From the NCBI GenBank assembly GCA_016710065.1, contig JADJLP010000001.1, positions 62,001-126,000 of the forward strand: a stretch of 64,000 bases of DNA, given 5' to 3'. The notes beneath the pieces are model-generated. The model searched no databases. It was not told the origin of the DNA and worked only from the letters and a program-made list of their open reading frames with translations. The DNA comes from Candidatus Ideonella esbjergensis. GTDB lineage: Bacteria; Pseudomonadota; Gammaproteobacteria; Burkholderiales; Burkholderiaceae_C. Below are positions 57,062 through 64,000 of the stretch, piece by piece (the stretch's first letter is position 1; each line of letters opens with the position of its first letter). A program made the translations under genes and the position numbers.

Positions 57062-57631
57062 TCAGGATCCGTACTTGGCCACGTCGGGGTAGGCCTGCAC
57101 CATGCCCACGCCCTCGGCCACCAGCTTGTTGCCGGCCTCGGCCAGCTTCTTGAGGCTGGCGTAGCCAAAGCGGTGCACGTCGCGCAGGTAGCGGTTGACC
57201 ACGATGAGGCGCCCGGTGGTGAGCACGGCGCGGCCAAAGCCTTCGTGGCTCATCTTCATCATGGGGCTGACCATGCAGCCGGTGGCGCGTTCGATGGACA
57301 GGCCGATGGCGTTGTGAAACAAGTCCAGGCGCCACAGCGTCTCGGGGTCGGGGTCGCCCATCATGGGCAGCTCGCGGCGCTGCTCGGCGGTGATGATGTA
57401 GGGCGAGAGCAGCGTGGCGTCGCTCTTGCCTTCCCAGGTTCCGTGGGTGTCCTGGGCCCGCAATTGCTTGATCAGCTCCAGGATGAACGGGTCCTTCAGC
57501 AGGGCCTCGTCGTTGGCGTCTAGTGTGGCCTCGGCCGTTGCTGCGTCGAGACCTGGAGCACCCTGGGCGCTTTGCACCATCCCGCCAAGCGGGAGCGAGT
57601 CTTCCTTCGGGCGGCCGTGCGTAAGACTCAT
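57062..57631 (-). CDS. NifX-associated protein (DUF269) with repeat-derived N-terminus
   Basis: A protein of 189 residues. The conserved part begins near residue 37 (LDANDEALLKDPFILELIKQ) and includes DTHGTWEGKSDATLLSPYII and LIVVNRYLRDVHRFGYASLK. Members of the family are about 150 residues. The first about 28 residues come from a dispersed repeat (THGRPKEDSLPLGGM) also seen in tctE. The start overlaps the nifX stop (ATGA), so it is still used in coupled translation. Confidence 0.9.
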   Translation of the reverse strand: MSLTHGRPKEDSLPLGGMVQSAQGAPGLDAATAEATLDANDEALLKDPFILELIKQLRAQDTHGTWEGKSDATLLSPYIITAEQRRELPMMGDPDPETLWRLDLFHNAIGLSIERATGCMVSPMMKMSHEGFGRAVLTTGRLIVVNRYLRDVHRFGYASLKKLAEAGNKLVAEGVGMVQAYPDVAKYGS

Positions 57632-58038
57632 GATTTCACCTCGTCATCTTCAAAGTTGTGGGCCAGGCCCTGGTCTTTCTCCAGCGCCTTGCGCAGCCAC
57701 GGAGGGGGGGTGCCCTTGAGCACGTCTTGCAGCTTGTCCAGGATGTCGAGGATGGATTCGGGCTGGGGAACCTTGATCGGGTGGATCTTTTGCGCCACCA
57801 CGCGGGCTGCGCCACTGCCACCGATGGCGGCCACGTAGAGGATGGCGCAATCCTTGATGGCGTCGAGCTTGGGGGCGAGCTTGTCCTCGTTGCCGTCCTC
57901 GGCCAGGTCTTCACCGAAGTGGAAGGTCTCAACGAAGTTGATGGTCGTGGGCGTCACGTCGTAGATGGCCAGGTGTTTGGCCCAGCCGAAGTGCGCGTCC
58001 ACGCGCTGCTTGTCCTGGGTGGCGAATGCGATCTTCAT
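57628..58038 (-). CDS. nifX: NifX, FeMo-cofactor carrier
   Basis: A protein of 136 residues: MKIAFATQDKQRVDAHFGWA, FHFGEDLAEDGNEDKL and LYVAAIGGSGAARVVAQKIH, then PWLRKALEKDQGLAHNFEDD. NifX carries NifB-co or VK-cluster between NifB and NifEN. CAAGGAG precedes the ATG. The start overlaps the nifN end by 4 bp. Confidence 0.96.
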   Translation of the reverse strand: MKIAFATQDKQRVDAHFGWAKHLAIYDVTPTTINFVETFHFGEDLAEDGNEDKLAPKLDAIKDCAILYVAAIGGSGAARVVAQKIHPIKVPQPESILDILDKLQDVLKGTPPPWLRKALEKDQGLAHNFEDDEVKS

Positions 58039-59483
58039 GATGAAGCTCCTTGCAGTGATGTTTCCTGGGGCCGGGCGCGAGGGATCTCGGCGCTCACATG
58101 GGCCACGGCCGGCATGGCGTCGGCCACGCGGCCTTGTGCGGCGGCGAGCGAGAGGGCCGGCAGCGGCCAGTCGTCCGGGTGGTGGTGGTGGATCTGGTCC
58201 ATGAACACATTGCCCACTTCGTAGACGAAGTTGCGCGTGCCGCGGTAGCCCACCATGCAGCGGTGCGAGTTGCCGATGCGGTCGAAGGTGGGGATGCCCA
58301 GGCGGAACAGCGGCTTGCCCAGGCGCTCGGCCGCCATGCGGCCATGCGAATGCGTCATCAGCAGATCGCAGCCGGCCGCCTTGGCTGCCATCTCGAAGTC
58401 TTCGAGGTCGCCGATCACCACCTCGTTGCTGGGCATGCGCGCCAGCACCGGGCTGGGCGTGGTGGTGACACACACCGCCAGCTCGGCACCCATCTCGGTG
58501 AGGAATGAGCCTGCGGCCCACAACAAATCGGGCTCGGCGGCGAGCGCCACGCGCTGGTTGCCGAAGTGGAAGTGGCCGTCGAGCATGGCGTCCACCAGTT
58601 GGCTGCGCTGTCGGCGCCATTTGGCGGGCACGGGCCGGCCCGAAAGCTCGGCCAGCTTCTGCACGAAGGCATCCGTCGCGGTGAGGCCGGTGAGGCGGTC
58701 GAACAGCGTGAACGGCACACCGCAGCGCGTTTGCAAGGTGGTGGCCGCCACGCGCATCTGCTCGCCGATGGCCAGGCAGTGCTGGGCGGTGCCCAGGGCT
58801 TTCAGATCGGCCAGTGGCGTGCCGCCCAGCGTGGTGCCCAGCCAGTCGTCGGGGATGTGGCCGTCGAGCGAGCCAGAGACATCGGGCGCGATGACGGGCG
58901 TGAGGCCGAAGGATTCGATGATCTCGCGCAGCTCTTCCAGATCGCCCGGCGTGAGGTGGGCGCCCGGCAGCACGGCCACGCGGCCAGGCACCTTGGCACG
59001 GTCGGGTTCGGGCAGGGTCTTCATCAGCGCGTTCACCGCCGCCGCCCAGCCATCCTGGAACGCGCCCACGTAGTCGGGTGTGGAGACGTACACCAGCGCC
59101 GTGTCGGCCAGCTCGGGGTGCTTTTTGCGGATCAGCTCCAGGTAGCCTTCCACGTCGTCGCCCTTGGTCTCGGTGAGGCCGGTGGAGCAGATGGCGATCA
59201 GGGCCGGCTTGGCACGCTGGCGGATGTTGAGGATGGCCTTTTCGATGTTGTCGTAGCCACCCATGATGGTGGTGACCTCGTTCATCGCCGTGGTCTGCAA
59301 CGGAATGGCCTCCTTGAAGTGCCGCACCAGCAGCACCAGGCCGAACGAGGTGCAGCCCTGCGAGCCGTGCATCACCGGCATGCAGCTCTGCAGGCCCATG
59401 AAGGCGTAGGCCGCGCCCAGCGGCGAGCTCATCTTCAGCGGGTTCACCGCGCAGGCTTTCTTGCTTTCGCTGACGTGGGCCAT
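58035..59483 (-). CDS. nifN: NifN, FeMo-cofactor scaffold subunit
   Basis: A protein of 482 residues, slightly longer than usual. Signature stretches are SPLGAAYAFMGLQSCMPVMH, GSQGCTSFGLVLLVRHFKEA, TTIMGGYDNIEKAILNI and MVGYRGTRNFVYEVGNVFMD. NifEN is the site of NifB-co maturation into FeMo-co. The ATG at 59483 has GGAGTG upstream. It has its own sigma-54-like promoter because nifE is separated by an opposite-strand gene. Confidence 0.97.
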   Translation of the reverse strand: MAHVSESKKACAVNPLKMSSPLGAAYAFMGLQSCMPVMHGSQGCTSFGLVLLVRHFKEAIPLQTTAMNEVTTIMGGYDNIEKAILNIRQRAKPALIAICSTGLTETKGDDVEGYLELIRKKHPELADTALVYVSTPDYVGAFQDGWAAAVNALMKTLPEPDRAKVPGRVAVLPGAHLTPGDLEELREIIESFGLTPVIAPDVSGSLDGHIPDDWLGTTLGGTPLADLKALGTAQHCLAIGEQMRVAATTLQTRCGVPFTLFDRLTGLTATDAFVQKLAELSGRPVPAKWRRQRSQLVDAMLDGHFHFGNQRVALAAEPDLLWAAGSFLTEMGAELAVCVTTTPSPVLARMPSNEVVIGDLEDFEMAAKAAGCDLLMTHSHGRMAAERLGKPLFRLGIPTFDRIGNSHRCMVGYRGTRNFVYEVGNVFMDQIHHHHPDDWPLPALSLAAAQGRVADAMPAVAHVSAEIPRARPQETSLQGASS

Positions 59484-59518
59484 GGAGGGCACTCCGGGTG
59501 GGCGTGTGCACTCTTCTC

Positions 59519-59534
59519 CGCAGGATCTGTGCCA
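59519..59534 (-). promoter_or_regulatory. Sigma-54-like promoter of nifN
   Basis: On the minus strand TGGCACA-GATC-CTGCG keeps the GG-N10-GC spacing (GG 59533-59532, GC 59521-59520) and lies 36 bp before the nifN ATG. A degenerate NifA site TGG-N10-ACA, read on the plus strand, lies at 59590-59605. The rest of the gap up to 59802 holds no gene. Confidence 0.65.
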
Positions 59535-59802
59535 AACAGAAATGCCTTGTGCGTCAAGGGCTTGGCGCGAACCAACGGCTGTGGCGAGGTGGTGGGTTCA
59601 TGACAAACGCGACGCTGCCGCGACGCCCTGGGCCGGCTCGCCCACTGCTTGACGCCCGTCAACACACACCGATGCTTACCGAATAGCCCGCCGTGTCAGG
59701 GGAATTCAGCGGTGCCCGGCCCGTACACCCTATGCAGACTCGAAGTTCCCATCGCGCGGGCCCTGGCGCTCGCCTTCACAAGTACAGACAGGAGGATTTG
59801 GC

Positions 59803-61374
59803 ATGTCCATGCACACACACCCGTTCTCGTTCAGTCTCAAGCTCGGCCTCGTGACTGCAGCCTGGCTCTTCACCGCCAGTGCCGCCATGGCCCAAGCGGT
59901 GACGGCGCCAGATTGGCAGACCACGCCACCGACGGCCACCGGCGCCACCACCAGCAGTGGCGCCGCGGTGGCCCTGGATGCCGGCAACAACGCCTATGTG
60001 CTCACGAGCAGCAGCGGTGGCACGTCGGTGCCCACCCCCTGGCTGCACCGCTACACAGCGGCCGGCGTTCTGCAATGGAGCCGCATCACGCCCGCCGGTC
60101 AGCTGGTCACCGATGCCAACGGCAACGCCCTGGTGGGCGGCTCGCAGATCCAGAAGATCGGCCCCGACGGCTCCCTGGTGTGGACCCAACCGGGGCCGGC
60201 CGGGGCCTCGATCCTTTACAACGAGACCATGGCTGTGGACGCGGTGGGTGACCTGTACTTGCTGGCGGGCAACGCCACCGGTGGGCAGACCGTGAGCAAG
60301 CGCTCCGGCGCCACCGGAGCCCTGCTTTGGACAGCCGCACTTCCGCCCGAGTTCAGCTATTTGGTGGGGGTGCTGCGGCTGGGCACCGGCCAGTTGTATG
60401 TCACCACGGGCAACGACGTCACCATGACCATCGCCAGGCTTTCCACCACCACCGGCGCCTTGCTCTCCACACGCCAACTGGCGCACGGGGGCTTCTGGTC
60501 GGACATCGCCATCGGCCCGTCGGGCGAGGTGGCAGCAGTGGGTGGCATGAGCATCTATTTGCCCAATGGCACGCTCAATGTGGACCTGCTGGACAGCAGC
60601 CTGGGCACGGTGCTGTACGAGAAGCGCCTGCCCCAAGGCGTCTCGGCCCGGCGCGTGGCCATCGATGCGAATCGCAACGTGGTCCTGACGGGCGTTGCGC
60701 TCGAGCTCAACCCCACGCCCTACACCTTTCCGGGTGGCATGACCGGCACCGGCCCCTTTGGCGACTGGATCACCCTCAAGCTCGACGCGGCCGGCACCCC
60801 GTTGTGGAGCGCACGCCAGAGCCAGATCACCAACTGGGACGAACGACCCTGGACCTTGCGCCTGGGCGCCGATGGTGCCGTCTACGTGTCGGGCAGCGCC
60901 GGCAACCCGGCGGCCACCACGCACCCTCCCGAGCAGATGACCACGGTGAAGTACGACGGCGCCACGGGCGCGGTGCTGTTGACGGCCAATGCGCCCTCGT
61001 CCAGGTTTGGCCTCGACCTGAAGACCGGCACCGACGGCAGCGCCTACGCGCTGGGCTTCGGGCCGCAGGCCACCTTGCAGCACTTTGCCGCCTTGGCCAA
61101 GCCCACTGCATTGGCCTTGTCGAGTGCCTCGGTTCGTGGCGGCACGCGGGTCACCGGCACCGTGCGGGTCAGCTCCAAGGCGGGCGTGGTGGTGAAGCTG
61201 AGCAGCAGCAACCCCGGCGTGGCCAGCGTGCCCGCCAGCGTCAGCGTGCCGGCTGGCGCCACCAGCGCCAACTTCAGTGTCATCACCTACAAGGTGCGCA
61301 CCACCACGTCGGTGTCCATCAGCGCCAGTGCCAACAACGGCATCACCAGCAGCACGCTTACCGTCAAGCGCTGA
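59803..61374 (+). CDS. Secreted beta-propeller/Ig-like protein between nifN and nifE
   Basis: A protein of 523 residues with a signal peptide (LGLVTAAWLFTASAAMA then Q). The body has repeats of a beta-propeller kind with PQQ- or NHL-like strands (AVALDAGNNAYVLTSSSGGT, AVDAVGDLYLLAGNATGGQT, IAIGPSGEVAAVGGM, WTLRLGADGAVYVSGSAG). The last about 90 residues form an Ig-like beta sandwich (VRGGTRVTGTVRVSSKAG, ASVPASVSVPAGATS). CAGGAGGAT precedes the ATG. Its stop is directly next to the nifE stop (TGATCA) with no spacer. There is no known link to nitrogen fixation. Confidence 0.82.
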   Translation: MSMHTHPFSFSLKLGLVTAAWLFTASAAMAQAVTAPDWQTTPPTATGATTSSGAAVALDAGNNAYVLTSSSGGTSVPTPWLHRYTAAGVLQWSRITPAGQLVTDANGNALVGGSQIQKIGPDGSLVWTQPGPAGASILYNETMAVDAVGDLYLLAGNATGGQTVSKRSGATGALLWTAALPPEFSYLVGVLRLGTGQLYVTTGNDVTMTIARLSTTTGALLSTRQLAHGGFWSDIAIGPSGEVAAVGGMSIYLPNGTLNVDLLDSSLGTVLYEKRLPQGVSARRVAIDANRNVVLTGVALELNPTPYTFPGGMTGTGPFGDWITLKLDAAGTPLWSARQSQITNWDERPWTLRLGADGAVYVSGSAGNPAATTHPPEQMTTVKYDGATGAVLLTANAPSSRFGLDLKTGTDGSAYALGFGPQATLQHFAALAKPTALALSSASVRGGTRVTGTVRVSSKAGVVVKLSSSNPGVASVPASVSVPAGATSANFSVITYKVRTTTSVSISASANNGITSSTLTVKR

Positions 61375-62907
61375 TCAGGCGGCGGCTTCGGCCGCCAGCT
61401 GCTCGGCGCTTTGCTCGCGCAGCAGTGAATCGCTCGCGTCCCAGGGCGCGGGCGTGCGCACCTCGGCCCACATGGGGTTGAACAGCGCCTTGTCGATCTC
61501 GGCAATCATCGTCACCATGCCCTCGTAACCGGCGAAGGCGTGATGGCGTTCCTGGTTGATGTCCATCCAGGGCATGCGGGCCTTGAGCGCCACAAACTGG
61601 CTGCGGCCACCGCTGAGCATGATGTCGGCCTTCGCCTCGCGCAGCATCGCGTACATCTGGCGCGGGGTCATGTCGTCGATCATGTGGGCGTCGGCATCCT
61701 CGCCCATGATCTCCTTGATCTTGTCCTTGTCTTCCTTGGTGCTCTTCTTCACCGAGGTGCCCACCACTTCCAGGCCGGCCTCCTGCAGCGCGGCCACCAC
61801 GCTCCAGCTCTTCACGCCGCCGGTGATCAACAGCACCTTCTTGCCGGTCAGGCGCGCCTTGTAGGCGCGGATGCGTTCCCAGGCGCGGGCTTCTTCCAGC
61901 GCGATCAGGGCCTCGGTGCGGTCAATCAATGACTGCCCCCGAGGCCGCTGCTGCGCAGCGTCCGCCCCCCCGAGGGGGTGTTGGTCAACTTGGGGCGGCC
62001 CGGCGTTGACCAGCTCCGCATCCGCACCACGCTCCACCAGCAACCGCGCGATCTCGCGCAGCGTGGTGCTCATGTCGGCTATGCCGTAGAAGCTGCCCTC
62101 GAAATAGGGGATGCCCCAGCGCTGCTCCATCTTGGTGGCGATGTTGATCATCGACTTGCTGCACACCATCATGTTGGCCTTGGCGCGGTGGCTTTGGGCC
62201 ACCTCGTTGTAGCGGCCGTCGCCCGAGATGCAGCTGAGGACGCGCACGCCCAACGCATCGAGCAGCGGCTTGATCTGCCAGAGCTCGCCGCTGAGGTTGT
62301 ACTCGCCGATGATGTTGATGTCGTAGGGCGTGGTGAACTCGGGCTCCACCGTGCCCACCACGTAGTCCAGCAGCGCCTCGGCGCCCAGCTTGTTGCCCAG
62401 GTTCTTGGGGCCGGCAAAGCCGGGGGCGTTCACCGGGATGACGGGCTTGCCGAATTTCTCTGAAGCGCGCTTGCACACGGCCTCGATGTCGTCGCCGATC
62501 AGCGCGGTGACGCAGGTCTGGTAGACAAAGACCGCCGGCGGGTCGTATTTCTCGATGATCTCGCGCACGCTCTTGAACAAGCGTTTCTCGCCGCCGTAGA
62601 TCACGTCGAGTTCGTTGATGTCGGTGGTGAAGCCGCTGCGGTAGAGCTGCGAGCCGCTGGAGGCGCTGTGGCGGTTGTCCCAGCCATTGCCTTCGCAGGC
62701 GATGGGGCCGTGCACCAAATGGGCCACGTCCACAATGGGCTGCAGCGCGATCTTGGCGCCGTCAAAGGCACAGCCACCTGCGGCCGCCCCGGGCGTGAGC
62801 TGCTTGGTACAGCCCTTCTTGCGTTCCTTCTCGGTCTTGGCCTGGTTCTTGTCGCACCCAGGCTCGTCGAAGACTTCGGCGATCTTGGCTTTGAGGGATG
62901 CAGACAT
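61375..62907 (-). CDS. nifE: NifE, FeMo-cofactor scaffold subunit with internal repeat insertion
   Basis: A protein of 510 residues, longer than the usual 460-480. It has GGCAFDGAKIALQPIVDVAH, HGPIACEGNGWDNRHSASSG, YQTCVTALIGDDIEAV and the cofactor-near EGSFYGIADMSTTLREIAR. Residues about 302-327 (GPPQVDQHPLGGADAAQQRP) interrupt the normal ERTEALI region and are translated from a GC-rich repeat. The frame stays open, so the protein could be made. The ATG at 62907 follows a sigma-54 promoter. Confidence 0.96.
   Translation of the reverse strand: MSASLKAKIAEVFDEPGCDKNQAKTEKERKKGCTKQLTPGAAAGGCAFDGAKIALQPIVDVAHLVHGPIACEGNGWDNRHSASSGSQLYRSGFTTDINELDVIYGGEKRLFKSVREIIEKYDPPAVFVYQTCVTALIGDDIEAVCKRASEKFGKPVIPVNAPGFAGPKNLGNKLGAEALLDYVVGTVEPEFTTPYDINIIGEYNLSGELWQIKPLLDALGVRVLSCISGDGRYNEVAQSHRAKANMMVCSKSMINIATKMEQRWGIPYFEGSFYGIADMSTTLREIARLLVERGADAELVNAGPPQVDQHPLGGADAAQQRPRGQSLIDRTEALIALEEARAWERIRAYKARLTGKKVLLITGGVKSWSVVAALQEAGLEVVGTSVKKSTKEDKDKIKEIMGEDADAHMIDDMTPRQMYAMLREAKADIMLSGGRSQFVALKARMPWMDINQERHHAFAGYEGMVTMIAEIDKALFNPMWAEVRTPAPWDASDSLLREQSAEQLAAEAAA
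61927..62003. repeat. GC-rich dispersed repeat inside nifE
   Basis: The segment contains CTGCTGCGCAGC (self-complementary core) between GCCCCCGAGG and CCCCCCCGAGGGGG blocks, the build of GC-rich Burkholderiales intergenic repeats. It is in frame in nifE and has no counterpart in typical NifE. Confidence 0.75.
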
Positions 62908-62941
62908 GGGGCGAACTCCTGGCGAGCGTGTGCTGATGCTT

Positions 62942-62957
62942 TGCACATTCGGTGCCA
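62942..62957 (-). promoter_or_regulatory. Sigma-54 promoter of nifE
   Basis: On the minus strand TGGCACC-GAAT-GTGCA has the right GG-N10-GC spacing and five of seven consensus -24 bases plus GC-A at -12, 35 bp before the nifE ATG. A near NifA site (TGT-N10-CCA on the minus strand) lies at 63026-63041, with TCGATTGGCGG next to it as in front of nifH. Confidence 0.78.
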
Positions 62958-63085
62958 GCCCGCTGGCCGGGGTCCACTGCCTTGCAAATCAAGCACTTGG
63001 CTGCCCAACACAGGTTTCCGTCGATTGGCGGGTTTGCGACATTCCAGGCACTTGGCGGCGGGGCGCGGAACTTGCGGCACGCCAC

Positions 63086-64000
63086 CATGCGCACCGCCCC
63101 CGCCATCGCCACCGATCCCTTGATGCGCCACTACGCGCGCAGCCGCGCCTGGTGCGAGTGGGAGGCGTTCGAGCAATGGCGGCCCCGCATGCTGGGCGCG
63201 CTGGCCTGCGCAGAGGGGCCGGCGGTGTCGCCGTTCCAGTTGCTGTCGCTGCCGGGCGTCAGTGCCGCACAGCAGCACGACTGCGCCGGGCAGTGGATGC
63301 AAGCACGGTTGCTGGCCAGCACCCAGGCCCGCGCCGATGTGGCGCTGGCCTTTGCCGCGCTGGACGCCACGGCCGCGCCACGCGAAGCACGACGGCCCAT
63401 CCGCCTGGGCTATTTGTCGGGCGACTTTCACATGCATGCCACCGCCTTGTTGCTCGCCGAAACGCTGGAGGCTCACGACAGTGAGCGCTTCGAGCTGCAC
63501 GCCTACAGCCACGGGGCCGACGACGGCAGCGCCATGCGGCGGCGTCTGCAGGCCACCTTCGCTGGCTTTCACGACATCTCGGGCTGCGACGACGCACAGG
63601 CCGCACGCGCCATCCACGCCGACGGCATCGACATCCTCATCGACCTCAAGGGCTACACCGTCGGCACCCGCAGCATGGTGCTGGCATACCGGCCCGCGCC
63701 GGTGCAGGTGAGCTACCTGGGCTACCCCGGCACGCTGGGCGCGGGCTTGTGCGACTACCTGGTCAGCGATCGGTTCGTCACCCCCGCGAGCGAACGCAAC
63801 GACTACAGCGAAGCCTTGGCCTGTTTGCCGCACAGCTACCAGCCACACGGCCACGCGGCTGCACTGCCGCCCGCGCCCAGCCGGGCCGAGGCCGGCCTGC
63901 CCGAGGCTGGCCTGGTGCTATGCAGTTTCAACCAGGCCTACAAGTTCACCCCCGAGGTGTTTGGTGTCTGGTGCGATGTGCTGGCGCAGGTGCCTGGCAG
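63086..64000 (+). CDS. SPINDLY/OGT-type O-linked GlcNAc transferase (3' partial)
   Basis: The frame is open from ATG 63086 to the window end. Visible features are RRPIRLGYLSGDFHMHATAL, IDILIDLKGYTVGTRSMVLA, VQVSYLGYPGTLGAGLCDYL and LCSFNQAYKFTPEVFGVWCD, all from the C-terminal GT41 catalytic domain. The N-terminal TPR repeats of most relatives are absent or very short. It probably adds GlcNAc or another sugar to proteins. It is divergent from nifE and close to its regulatory region, and homologues occur near nif genes in other diazotrophs. Confidence 0.85.

Noticed and set aside
57628..59535. 635-codon ORF spanning nifX and an out-of-frame reading of nifN
   Set aside because: Only its last 136 codons are a gene (nifX). 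The rest is nifN read in the wrong frame.
63060..63076. GG-N10-GC site in front of the glycosyltransferase
   Set aside because: Only the -12 part fits. The transcription start would fall on the ATG, and the -24 box lacks TGGCAC.

Overview
This window is a high-GC proteobacterial chromosome segment carrying most of a molybdenum nitrogen-fixation (nif) region. The gene content points to a diazotrophic betaproteobacterium, probably Burkholderiales near the Comamonadaceae: TctABC/Bug-type tricarboxylate uptake with a TctDE two-component pair, a draTG switch, GC-rich dispersed repeats and predicted sigma-54/NifA promoters. No rRNA, tRNA or CRISPR was seen, so the species cannot be fixed.

Layout. 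(1) 1-4814: a hemerythrin-histidine kinase (5' partial) meets tail-to-tail a four-gene minus-strand operon: HD-GYP response regulator, response regulator with PAS-like region, HDOD protein, stand-alone receiver. (2) 5419-14707: a NifA/sigma-54 site, then nifB, fdxN, an IscA-like gene, a TPR-like protein, an Fe-S leucine-rich-variant protein, two nifZ-type genes, nifS, nifT, a DegT-fold protein lacking the PLP lysine, a SIR2-like protein and a 2Fe-2S ferredoxin, followed by an FAD oxidase. (3) 15935-22430: tctDE, tctCBA and an AbrB-type permease. (4) 22599-30809: mostly non-nif genes, including an AAA ATPase, a GNAT-ASCH fusion, a DUF2779-type protein, a hemerythrin fragment and a frameshifted GNAT. 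(5) 30832-37340, minus strand: truncated hemoglobin, an unknown protein, draT, draG, a SagB-type oxidoreductase, a rhodanese-ankyrin protein, a NifO/ArsC-like protein, an FmdB-type zinc ribbon and a small nif-type protein. (6) 37527-43175: nifHDK, a 2Fe-2S ferredoxin and two unknown genes. (7) 43557-50078: housekeeping genes (ilvE, LysE-type exporter, vapBC, radA). (8) 50625-55942: molybdate genes between two ModE-like boxes (molbindin, modD, modC, modB, two modA). (9) 56027-63085: nifQ, fdxB, a CCE_0567-type gene, the NifX-associated gene, nifX, nifN and nifE, with nifE and nifN separated by an opposite-strand secreted-protein gene. An OGT/SPINDLY-type glycosyltransferase runs off the 3' end.

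How it works together. NifHDK are the enzyme. NifB, NifE, NifN, NifX and NifQ, with their ferredoxins, build FeMo-co; NifS and the IscA-like protein supply Fe-S clusters; NifZ serves P-cluster maturation. The mod genes supply molybdenum. DraT/DraG switch NifH at Arg102. A hemoglobin, and possibly the hemerythrin kinase, deal with oxygen. nifA, nifU, nifV, nifW and nifM are not in the window.

The most unusual trait is repeat invasion. Inverted pairs of a 26-27 bp palindrome (CGTCATTCCCGCG-type) lie between or inside nif genes, a MITE-like element occurs three times, and other GC-rich repeats are read in frame. Repeat DNA forms the N-terminus of the DegT-like protein, TctE and the NifX-associated protein, the C-terminus of NifQ, and an internal segment of NifE.
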